This document shows positions 57,076 to 64,000 of a stretch of DNA of 64,000 nucleotides, one piece after another. Each line of letters opens with the position of its first letter. Position 1 is the stretch's first letter. The DNA lies in NCBI RefSeq assembly GCF_963675635.1, contig NZ_OY776488.1, forward strand, positions 2,872,001 through 2,936,000, read 5' to 3'. The notes beneath the pieces are model-generated. The model had not been told where the DNA came from and did not search any database. It saw only the letters and a list, made by a program, of their open reading frames with translations. The stretch comes from an uncultured Pseudodesulfovibrio sp. (GTDB lineage: Bacteria > Desulfobacterota > Desulfovibrionia > Desulfovibrionales > Desulfovibrionaceae). The position numbers were made by a program, and so were the translations under genes.

Positions 57076-57222
57076 TTCGGCCCGATAGTGTCATGGGCCG
57101 AAGCAGCCGGGTATATGCGAGGTTTGAGAGTCCCTGCGCCCACCCGGTGCTTGCTGGCCGTCCCCCGCACGGCTGGCCCATCGGTCGGGAGAGAGGAAAG
57201 GCTCCCGACCGATTTCTTTTTT
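57076..57222 (+). ncRNA. Structured leader with three hairpins and a terminator-like stem ahead of glnD
   Basis: Successive stems: TTCGGCCC/GGGCCGAA (57076-57102), GCCGT/ACGGC (57157-57173), and ATCGGTCGGGAG/CTCCCGACCGAT (57180-57213) followed by TTTCTTTTTT. The last is an excellent terminator, but it lies 45 nt before the glnD start. This could attenuate transcription into glnD or end glnK mRNA. Not matched to a known riboswitch by eye. Confidence 0.6.
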
Positions 57223-57259
57223 GTCAGACAGGATTCAATGACATCAGCAGGTGAGACGT

Positions 57260-59863
57260 ATGCCGCCAGATATCCATTTACCACCATCAGCCATTACGCT
57301 GAAAGAGATGAAGGCCGATCTGTGGCGACGGGCAGAAAAGGGGAGTGTGGGTGGTTTTGCCTGGGAATACACTCACCTTGTGGATCAGTATTTTGGTCAG
57401 CGTGTCCAGGAAATCGGTCCGCAGAAATTTTCGTTTGTCCTCGTGGCCGTTGGTGGATATGGTCGTGGCAGACTCTGTCCCGGTTCGGATGTGGATATTC
57501 TGGTGCTATTCAAACGTCGAATTCCCTCTGGAGCCGATGTCTTTGTCCAGAAGCTTCTCTTTCCACTCTGGGATCTTGGTTTTGATCTGGGTCACGGTGT
57601 GCGCACCGTGGCAGATTGTACCTCCTTGGCGAAAAAGAATTTTCAGGTTCTCGCCTCACTTATGGATGCCCGTCCACTGGCTGGAGATGCAGCGGTTTTC
57701 GAATCGTTTCGAGCCACATTCAATACCAAGGTGTTGAAAAATGCCGGTCGCACCTTTGCGGAGAGTCTGCGTGAGCACAATGAAACGCGCCTTGCTCAAT
57801 ATGGTGACGCCTCTGGTATGCTTGAGCCTGAACTCAAAAACGGGCTGGGTGGGTTGCGTGATGGACAGCAGGTGGTCTGGCTGAGTCGCGTTCTTGAAGC
57901 TCTGGAGATTGCTCCGGTCTTTCTCCCTGAGGAGCTGAACAGGCTGCGCGACGATCAGGCGTTTCTCAACAGGGTGCGGACAGCTCTGCATCTCGCGGCG
58001 GGGCGCAAGAATGACCGGCTCTTTTTTGATCTTCAGCCAGCGACTTCTCAACTCATGGGTTTTTCTTCCGTGAAAGCGTCTCCTGAAGACAGGGGGCGCG
58101 GGGTGGAATTTTTCCTTTCTCGGCTCCATCAGGCCATGACCCGTATCAAAACCATGCGTAAGGCACTATTTCAAGAACGTTTTGTCAACAGTGATCCACG
58201 CTCTCTTCCCGTTGTGGCATTGCCATCCGTTCAGGCCACCCCCGAAGGATTGTGCTTCAAGGAACCGGCAAAAGTGACGGCCGACATCGTGCTTGAAGCC
58301 TTTCTCGAATCCGCACGGATCGGTATCCCCCTGACCTGGGGCGCGCGTCGGCTTGTCAGGAACAATCCGGGCCGGTTTGCCGCCCGCCTTATTGATCGTT
58401 CGGAAACGCTGTCTTCGCTGGTCAGCATCTTCAGGGCACCGCATGGGAGTGTGGCCTGTGAAGGGTTGCTTGAAACTCGGTTGCTTCCGGCGATTTTTCC
58501 CGAGTTCGGTGATGTTGAATTCCTCATACAATTCAATGATTACCACGTCCATCCTGTTGGCCGACACACCATGAACACTGTGTCCCTGCTCGCTGGATTT
58601 GTCGCGGATGGTACAGGGTGGGCCGGAGAAATGGCGTCGCGTGTGAAGGATACAGACGGTCTTGTCCTTGCCGGATTCTTTCACGATCTGGGCAAGGGTG
58701 AGCCGAATCACTCCCTGGCAGGCGCTGCGTTGGCACGGGATGTTCTGGAACGATATGGATGTAATGCAGCGCGAACCGATGAGGTGGCTTTTCTGGTTGA
58801 GCATCACCTTTTGTTGCCAAAAACAGCGACCAGACGCGATCTGTCTGATGAGCGAGTGGCGGCAGAAGTCGCTGCGACCGTGGGTTCCGTGCAACGTCTG
58901 GATATGCTGCAACTGTTGTCGTTGGCTGATTCCATGGCTACAGGCCCCCGGGCTTGGAACAGTTGGACACAATCCTTGTTTTCGGAGTTATATTTCAAGG
59001 TCGCCAATTTATTGCAGCACGGGCCGTTTGCGAGGCCTGACGCGGCGAGGCGGTTGAATGAAACCCGTCAGAAAGTGCTTGAAGTGACATCAGGGTTGGA
59101 TGCCGAATTTGTTGCCGCTGCCGTAGACGCCATGCCTACCCGTGCGTTGCTGGCATTGGAACCAGCGGTTTTGGGCGCACATATCTCACAAGTAAAGGAG
59201 TTGTGGGATATGGTCGCAGCAGAACGTGTTCGTGCTCTGTCGGGTGAGGGCGACAAAGGAATCAACAGTATTAAAACAGCGCCTGGACGTGTCGCGTTGA
59301 CCACAGAACTGACCATGGCGGCTGTGGATCAACCGGGATTATTTGCCATTATGGCCGGGGCCATCTCCCTGCACGGACTGAATATTCTGGCGGCGGACAT
59401 CTTTACTTGGAAAGATGGAACGGTGGTGGATGTTTTTACTGTCAACGAGCCTAAAGAACGGGTTTATACAGAGGAACTCTGGTTGCGTATAAGCCGAACC
59501 ATCAGTCGTGCCATGATCGGTGAACTGGATCTGGCGGCACGGCTTGAGGCTCGACGCAACTCTCCACTTGTCATTGGGCGAAATGGGCCGAAGCTGGCCC
59601 CACTTGTTTCAGTGAGTAATGCAACGAGCGATTTTCATACCGTCATTGAAATCGCGGCAACAGATCGAATCGGTTTTCTTTTTGATATGGCCCGGACTCT
59701 GGCAGAGTGTGACATATCCATTCGGTTGGCAAAAATCACCACCATCAAGGGGCGGGCTGCCGATGTGTTTCATGTGCTTACAAATGACGGTCAGCGGCTA
59801 CTTGATGAAAACCGAATTGAGACTGTGAAGAAGGCTCTGCTGGCGGCGGCCGCCTGTTCCTGA
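57260..59863 (+). CDS. glnD: GlnD, PII uridylyltransferase/uridylyl-removing enzyme
   Basis: About 867 residues from ATG 57260 (AGGTGAG upstream; a GTG at 57251 is less likely). Nucleotidyltransferase motif GGYGRGRLCPGSDVDILVLF, GlnD/PII helical linker, HD domain (HPVGRHTMNTVSLL; AGFFHDLGKGEPNHS; VEHHLLLPKTA) and two C-terminal ACT domains (VDQPGLFAIMAGAISLHGLN; ATDRIGFLFDMARTLAECD). It uridylylates GlnK in low nitrogen and removes UMP when glutamine binds the ACT domains. Confidence 0.93.
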   Translation: MPPDIHLPPSAITLKEMKADLWRRAEKGSVGGFAWEYTHLVDQYFGQRVQEIGPQKFSFVLVAVGGYGRGRLCPGSDVDILVLFKRRIPSGADVFVQKLLFPLWDLGFDLGHGVRTVADCTSLAKKNFQVLASLMDARPLAGDAAVFESFRATFNTKVLKNAGRTFAESLREHNETRLAQYGDASGMLEPELKNGLGGLRDGQQVVWLSRVLEALEIAPVFLPEELNRLRDDQAFLNRVRTALHLAAGRKNDRLFFDLQPATSQLMGFSSVKASPEDRGRGVEFFLSRLHQAMTRIKTMRKALFQERFVNSDPRSLPVVALPSVQATPEGLCFKEPAKVTADIVLEAFLESARIGIPLTWGARRLVRNNPGRFAARLIDRSETLSSLVSIFRAPHGSVACEGLLETRLLPAIFPEFGDVEFLIQFNDYHVHPVGRHTMNTVSLLAGFVADGTGWAGEMASRVKDTDGLVLAGFFHDLGKGEPNHSLAGAALARDVLERYGCNAARTDEVAFLVEHHLLLPKTATRRDLSDERVAAEVAATVGSVQRLDMLQLLSLADSMATGPRAWNSWTQSLFSELYFKVANLLQHGPFARPDAARRLNETRQKVLEVTSGLDAEFVAAAVDAMPTRALLALEPAVLGAHISQVKELWDMVAAERVRALSGEGDKGINSIKTAPGRVALTTELTMAAVDQPGLFAIMAGAISLHGLNILAADIFTWKDGTVVDVFTVNEPKERVYTEELWLRISRTISRAMIGELDLAARLEARRNSPLVIGRNGPKLAPLVSVSNATSDFHTVIEIAATDRIGFLFDMARTLAECDISIRLAKITTIKGRAADVFHVLTNDGQRLLDENRIETVKKALLAAAACS

Positions 59864-59934
59864 CCGCACGCGTGGCCAAATGAGTCTTTACTTTTTTGGA
59901 CGGAATCGTAGAGTTGAAAAAAAGAGGACTTTTC

Positions 59935-60561
59935 ATGCCCATCAGGATACGTATCTTTTCCGATTTCGTCTGACCGTTCTGTTATGTCGGCACGGGAATT
60001 GTCGACCATCTGAAGAGCGAATTTGATATTGACGACGTATGGGTCCCGCATGAGCTGCACCCGGAAACTCCCATACAGGGGAAGCCCATGACGGAGTTCT
60101 TCAGCCAGTTTGATATCGATCAGGTCGTCACGACCTGCAATCAGCGTGGCAAACCATATGGTCTTGTCTTTCGCGATATGGCATGGTTGAGCAATACCCG
60201 TCGTGCTCTTGAAGCGGCAGAGTATGCCCGGGAGCAAGGTGTTTATCACGCTTTCCATCATGCGGTGTTCAAGGCCTGTTTTACGGACGGAAAGAACCTC
60301 GGTGACATGGGTGTGCTGTTGGACGTGGGAGACTCCTGTGGTTTGAATCGGATGGGACTTCAAGTGTCTCTTGAAGAAAAACGGTTCGCCAAACAGGTCG
60401 ATAAGGGATCGGAATCAGCACGCGCTGTCGGGGTCACCGCCTTGCCGACGTTTATTGTCGAAGGGTTGCCGCCCATAACCGGAGCTGTGCATGAGGATGT
60501 CTTCCGCAAGGCTCTGCAAAAGGTGGTCGACCAAGAAAATGGATCTTTTGAAAGCGAATAA
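59935..60561 (+). CDS. DsbA-like (FrnE-type) selenoprotein with in-frame UGA/Sec
   Basis: About 208 residues, ATG 59935 behind GAGG. The frame continues through TGA 59971-59973 (codon 13). The local reading FSDFV-U-PFCYVG puts Sec where DsbA/FrnE proteins have the first Cys of CPFC; C16 is the resolving Cys. A 7-bp stem-loop follows. Downstream ORF: KPMTEFFSQFDIDQVV, then GLPPITGAVHEDVFRKAL typical of the DsbA/2-hydroxychromene-isomerase fold. Without recoding only 60088-60561 would be called, missing the active site. Thiol-disulfide oxidoreductase role is inferred. Adjacent to asparaginase. Confidence 0.88.
59986..60006 (+). promoter_or_regulatory. Candidate bacterial SECIS element
   Basis: GUCGGCA (59986-59992) pairs with UGUCGAC (60000-60006) through one G-U pair, giving a 7-bp stem with loop CGGGAAU. 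The loop begins 19 nt after UGA, in the range for SelB-binding SECIS, and holds GG. Confidence 0.75.
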
Positions 60562-60590
60562 CTGCAACAAACTGCAACAATGGATAGTGT

Positions 60591-61586
60591 ATGCCTAAAG
60601 TTTCTGAAATAGCGGTGTTTTTTACAGGTGGGACTATTGGAATGTCGCCTGTTGCAGGTGCGCCGGGAGTGGCTCCGGGTGGTAACTTTGATCAGCTCCT
60701 CAAGCAGCTTGTTCCCCAAGGTGAGAACATCGCCCTGCGCCCTGTCTTGTGGTCGGACAAACCCAGTCCGCACATGACGCCGTCCGACATGTTTCAGCTT
60801 GCCAGAGATGTTGAGGCGACATTGAATGAAGAGAGTGTGATAGGAGCCATTGTCCTGCACGGAACCGACACACTGGTCGAAACTGCCTACATGTGTGATC
60901 TGGTCATTGATTCGGACAAGCCGATAATTTTGACCGGGTCCATGCGTTACTATTCCGAGTCCGGGTATGATGGTATCAGAAATCTGACTAATGGTATCCG
61001 CGCGTGCATGCTTCCCCTGCCATCGGGGGTGGGAGCCTGCATCTTGATGACGGATCGTATTTTTTCGGCCCGTGAAGCGGTCAAAGTCAACTCGTTGAAT
61101 GTGGACGCGTTCGAGTCTAGAGAAGCGGGTGTCGTCGGGTACGTGGCCGGTGAGTCCGTTGTGTTGGCAAGGCGGCACTCCACACCCAATCGGCGGCGCA
61201 AGATCAGCCCGGAATCCATTGATGCACACGTGGCACTTATTACTGCTTATACGGGAATGGACCGATCATTTATCGATCATGCTAAAAGTGTTGGTATGAA
61301 AGGGATTGTCATTGAGGGTTTTGGTGCAGGGAATATTCCGCCTGCTGCTGTGTCCGGCATTGAAGACTGCCTGAATGAAGGTGTCCCCGTGGTGTTGGCA
61401 ACCCGGTGTATCGAAGGTGGTGTCTGGCCTATATACGGCTACCCTGGCGGTGGGGCTGATCTGGAAAGCAGAGGGGTTATCTCCTGCGGAAGATTGGGAG
61501 GACCTAAAGCGAGAATCCGACTTATGTGCGCTCTGGGACTGACTTCCAATATGGATGAAATTCGCAGGCTGTTTGAGGAATTGTAA
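60591..61586 (+). CDS. L-asparaginase
   Basis: 331 residues. Two nucleophile motifs: VFFTGGTIGMSP (first Thr near residue 12) and IVLHGTDTLVETAYM (second Thr near 90), plus ILTGSMRYYSES. The region around residues 200-260 and the end are typical of the family. It hydrolyses asparagine to aspartate and ammonia. Whether it is type I or II is not clear; no signal peptide, so probably cytoplasmic. It follows the selenoprotein by 30 nt and may be co-transcribed. Confidence 0.92.
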   Translation: MPKVSEIAVFFTGGTIGMSPVAGAPGVAPGGNFDQLLKQLVPQGENIALRPVLWSDKPSPHMTPSDMFQLARDVEATLNEESVIGAIVLHGTDTLVETAYMCDLVIDSDKPIILTGSMRYYSESGYDGIRNLTNGIRACMLPLPSGVGACILMTDRIFSAREAVKVNSLNVDAFESREAGVVGYVAGESVVLARRHSTPNRRRKISPESIDAHVALITAYTGMDRSFIDHAKSVGMKGIVIEGFGAGNIPPAAVSGIEDCLNEGVPVVLATRCIEGGVWPIYGYPGGGADLESRGVISCGRLGGPKARIRLMCALGLTSNMDEIRRLFEEL

Positions 61587-61841
61587 TTTTCAGCTGCTGC
61601 CATGTCTTTTTGACGCCTTTCCGTTTTGGAGAGGCGTTTTTTTTGTAATGCGGGTTTGCAAACGCGTTGAGTTCAAAACCATGTCAAGACGCTTTTCTAT
61701 GCCAATCGCATGCTCTTTTATGACATTCGTTGACATTTCTGACTGTTGGCAAAAAACCGTGGTAGCTTTGTCACGCTTACGGCCTGAGTGCCGGGCAAAC
61801 GGGATGTGGTGCTTCAACGAATGAAAAGAGAGGTAGTGACA

Positions 61842-62426
61842 ATGGCGACGAGTGTAATTGAAATCTGCAACAACGCCCTGCTTGATCTGGGTGAAGATGT
61901 CATCATGTCCCTTGGCGACAATTCAAAGGCGGCAGGCCTGTGCAATCATCGCTGGCCCGCAGTACGAGACGCAGTGCTGCGTTCCCATCCCTGGAATTGT
62001 GCCATGGCGCAGGCCGAACTGGCTGCCGGGGCAACGGCCCCCTTGTGGCGATGGGAGTACAAGTACAATCTGCCAGTGGATTTCCTGCGGATCATTCAGG
62101 TGGTGGGGGCGAATGGTGAAGAGGTCCGGGATTGGGAAATCCAGTCCAATATTATTTTGTGTGACGAGGAAGCGCCTTTGTTTATCTCCTATGTGCGCTG
62201 CGAAGCAGACCCCAAGAAGTATGATTCCCTGCTGTCTGAGGCCCTGTCGGCGCGTATGGCTGCGACTCTAGCCTATCCGCTTTCCGGGTCCACATCGTTG
62301 GCCCAGACGTATTGGAAGGTCTATCAGGACAAGTTGACTGAAGCTCGAGGGGTGGATGCGCGTGAAGGCGTACCTGAATCCGTCATTTCCAAGAACTGGC
62401 TCGGGGCCAAGCTCGGGGCAAGATAG
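61842..62426 (+). CDS. T7-like tail tubular protein A/adaptor
   Basis: About 194 residues from MATSVIEICNNALLDLGED, with AGAGG eight bases upstream. It shows NNALLDLGED, CNHRWPAVRDAVLRSHPWN, WRWEYKYNLPVDFLRIIQV, and EALSARMAATLAYPLSG, the pattern of podovirus tail tubular/head-tail adaptor proteins. No other phage gene is adjacent; flanks are asparaginase and rsmB. It likely belongs to a dispersed particle gene set. A terminator follows directly. Confidence 0.78.
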   Translation: MATSVIEICNNALLDLGEDVIMSLGDNSKAAGLCNHRWPAVRDAVLRSHPWNCAMAQAELAAGATAPLWRWEYKYNLPVDFLRIIQVVGANGEEVRDWEIQSNIILCDEEAPLFISYVRCEADPKKYDSLLSEALSARMAATLAYPLSGSTSLAQTYWKVYQDKLTEARGVDAREGVPESVISKNWLGAKLGAR

Positions 62427-62440
62427 AAGACAGTCTCATG

Positions 62441-62472
62441 AAAAAGACCCCGGCGGTTGTCGGGGTCTTTTT
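62441..62472 (+). terminator. Terminator after the tail-like gene
   Basis: AAAAAGACCCCG pairs with CGGGGTCTTTTT around an 8-nt loop, ending in T8. It also separates the convergent rsmB. Confidence 0.93.
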
Positions 62473-62513
62473 TTAACACATGATTCGCTGAAAAGCTCAG
62501 TTGATTCTGTTGG

Positions 62514-63788
62514 TTAGTCTACCTTCAGCAAAGTCGCATAAAAGAATTCGTTCAGTGGTGAGTTTGGTGGAGTGGTCCACTCTTTCTTGACAGAAACCTT
62601 TGGGTGCGCCGAGACAAACCGTGTTATCAACCCTTCGTTTTCTTCCGGGTTCAGAGTGCAGGTGATGATGGCAATCACGCCCCCCGGCAGTATGTGGTCG
62701 TATGCGTTTTGCAGGATTTCCGTCTGAAGTCGGGTCAAGTCGACCAGATCGTGGGGTTTGCGTTTCCACTTGGTGTCAGGTCGGCGCGACAGTACGCCAA
62801 GCCCTGAACACGGAAGGTCAAGCAGGATGGCCCCGGGTTTTTTGGGCGGTGAGTCCGTGGCTGCATTTGCTACAAATGTTTCTACGTCAGGTAGTTCGCG
62901 TTTCAGAGCTTCTAAACGGCCTCTGTGCGGATCTGATGCGAATACGGACAAGTTTTTTTCGAGTAATATCCGTGTTTTTCCGCCGCGTCCGGCGCAGGCA
63001 TCCCAGATAGGGCCGGTCCAGGTTTCGGGATCGAGCGCCTCCACAGCCTGACGGGCAGCAAAAGATTGTCGGGACATGGGCGGATCAGGCTCTCCTTCGA
63101 ACGAAGTGCCTGCAGGCAGGGCAAAACTCATACCTTCGATGTCGATGATTTCTGGCCAACCTGCGATGACGCCGTAAAGCTCTTCAGCTTCGGGATGTCC
63201 ATACAGGTTGAAGCCGAGAGCCGGTGCCTTGAGTTGTGCTTCAAGATACAGGGTGGCGTCTTTTTCGCCGTATTCCCGCCACCACATGTCTACCAGCCAT
63301 TGCGGGCAGGAGTACCAGCGGCTGAGGAATTCTGGCAATGAGGCATCTTTGCGGAAATAATCCGGGTCATGCGCGGTGTCGCCCAGTTCGGAAACCCGCC
63401 TGAGGACGGCGTTGAACAAACCGGCAAGTCGTGCTCCCGGTTTGGATTTGGAAAATTCCACGGCCCAGTCCACGGATGCGTAGGCCGGAACTTTGTCGAG
63501 GAACAGGATTTCGTAGGCAGCCACTCCCATGGCAAGACGCATTTTAGGTGTGAGTTGACCTGGGTCTTTGAGAAACCTGGATAACACATACTCAATGCGT
63601 TTTTTGAAACGGAGATAGCCGTAAGAGAGTTCAGTGGCGAGACCCGCGTCGCGGGGATCGATTTCGCCGGAAGAAAGCGCCACATCAAGAGCAGCCTGGA
63701 TGTCCTGCTTGTTCATGAGGCAGCGGAAAAGTGCTTCGAGTGCCACCTGCCTCGCCGGAGGAAGGGGCTTTATGGAACGTGCTTGCAT
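62514..63788 (-). CDS. rsmB: RsmB-like 16S rRNA m5C methyltransferase
   Basis: 424 residues. N-terminal NusB-like domain (about 1-150), then the SAM fold: IWDACAGRGGKTRILL, LLDLPCSGLGVLSRRPDTKW (Cys motif IV) and IAIITCTLNPEENEGLI (motif VI with catalytic Cys). RsmB methylates C967 of 16S rRNA. Stand-alone gene, with a terminator-like stem on the left. Confidence 0.9.
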   Translation of the reverse strand: MQARSIKPLPPARQVALEALFRCLMNKQDIQAALDVALSSGEIDPRDAGLATELSYGYLRFKKRIEYVLSRFLKDPGQLTPKMRLAMGVAAYEILFLDKVPAYASVDWAVEFSKSKPGARLAGLFNAVLRRVSELGDTAHDPDYFRKDASLPEFLSRWYSCPQWLVDMWWREYGEKDATLYLEAQLKAPALGFNLYGHPEAEELYGVIAGWPEIIDIEGMSFALPAGTSFEGEPDPPMSRQSFAARQAVEALDPETWTGPIWDACAGRGGKTRILLEKNLSVFASDPHRGRLEALKRELPDVETFVANAATDSPPKKPGAILLDLPCSGLGVLSRRPDTKWKRKPHDLVDLTRLQTEILQNAYDHILPGGVIAIITCTLNPEENEGLITRFVSAHPKVSVKKEWTTPPNSPLNEFFYATLLKVD

Positions 63789-63849
63789 TCAGGAATGATT
63801 ACTCTCAAAAGGGCCGTTGTGCAAGCTGCATGTTGCCTTCACTCATGGG

Positions 63850-63910
63850 AAAAGCCTCCCCGTCTCAATGATTTCTGTATTCAATACCATCGGGAGGGAA
63901 GGCTTTTTAT
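63850..63910. terminator. Terminator-like inverted repeat
   Basis: AAAAGCCTCCCCG pairs imperfectly with CGGGAGGGAAGGCTTTTT. It lies between the rsmB start region and the minus-strand gene ending at 63930. Confidence 0.7.
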
Positions 63911-63929
63911 TTCGATACGGCGAGTGAGT

Positions 63930-64000
63930 TTATTCAAATACTTTCTTGGCTGCATCGGCTGCGTCATCAGCGGCCTGATCAAGTTGTTTCCCTGCTTTTT
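63930..64000 (-). CDS. C-terminal end of a small Ala/Asp/Lys-rich protein, cut by window edge
   Basis: Only about 22 codons are visible, ending KAGKQLDQAADDAADAAKKVFE before TAA. The Ala/Asp/Lys heptad-like pattern resembles small lipoproteins such as YtxH-like or entericidin-like proteins. The rest lies outside the window. Confidence 0.6.
   Translation of the reverse strand, partial: KAGKQLDQAADDAADAAKKVFE

Noticed and set aside
59971-59973. TGA as a simple nonsense mutation (pseudogene)
   Set aside because: Position at the active-site Cys, intact flanks and a SECIS-like stem favour recoding. It stays an alternative until selB is checked.

Overview
The window looks like chromosome of a Desulfovibrionaceae-type sulfate reducer (Desulfovibrio/Pseudodesulfovibrio group). 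This placement is inferred from gene content: hybrid histidine kinases, paired CBS-ACT proteins, a DhnA/ADH-synthase-like aldolase, an amtB-glnK-glnD cluster behind a sigma-54 promoter, a selenoprotein, and mid-GC host DNA. No ribosomal genes and no tRNAs were seen, so the taxonomy is an inference.

Layout. 0-1.7 kb: TolQ/TolR-type proton channel with a truncated TonB/TolA-like partner. 2-8.5 kb: two large hybrid sensor kinases, a CheY-like receiver and a CBS-ACT protein. 8.7-13.1 kb: radical SAM protein, Tat-exported amidohydrolase, EAL-HDOD protein and DhnA-type aldolase. 13.1-15.1 kb: small ORF, a 27-bp perfect hairpin, and two secreted or uncharacterised proteins. 15.1-16.7 kb: phage-type repressor, DUF5675 protein and Nu1-like HTH protein. 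16.7-23.2 kb: host genes (NlpC/P60 lipoprotein, flavin reductase, U32-like protein, TrxC, thioesterase, epimerase, CBS-ACT). 23.4-28.9 kb: holin-like protein, small membrane protein, TPR lipoprotein, terminase large subunit, GNAT-like phage protein and a large Gly/Asn-rich protein. 29-33.7 kb: FlxA-like protein, Pat-type acetyltransferase and glycosyltransferase. 33.7-36.5 kb: pstS-pstC-pstA without pstB. 36.8-48.9 kb: AT-rich island with IS3 remnants and surface-glycan genes. 49-54.8 kb: moeA/mobB, chemoreceptor, galE and sirtuin. 55.5-59.9 kb: amtB-glnK-glnD. 59.9-64 kb: DsbA-like selenoprotein, asparaginase, a tail-tubular-like phage protein and rsmB.

Two observations stand out. First, the DsbA-like gene at 59935-60561 carries an in-frame TGA exactly where the family has its first active-site Cys (UPFC). 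A 7-bp stem with a GGG-containing loop lies just downstream. This is best read as a selenocysteine codon, and an ordinary gene caller would truncate the gene. Second, phage-type morphogenesis, packaging, lysis and regulatory genes occur as single genes or pairs at four or five separate places among ordinary host genes. There is no integrase, portal or capsid gene in the window and host-like composition throughout. The pattern suggests a domesticated particle, possibly a gene transfer agent like the Dd1 particle known from Desulfovibrio, rather than a prophage.

The AT-rich island (about 36.8-48.9 kb) appears horizontally acquired. It holds WbqC, GT2, radical SAM/SPASM, methyltransferase, creatininase-like, NeuD-like acyltransferase and RffA-like aminotransferase genes, mostly overlapping in one operon. 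It probably makes and decorates an unusual amino sugar on a surface glycan.
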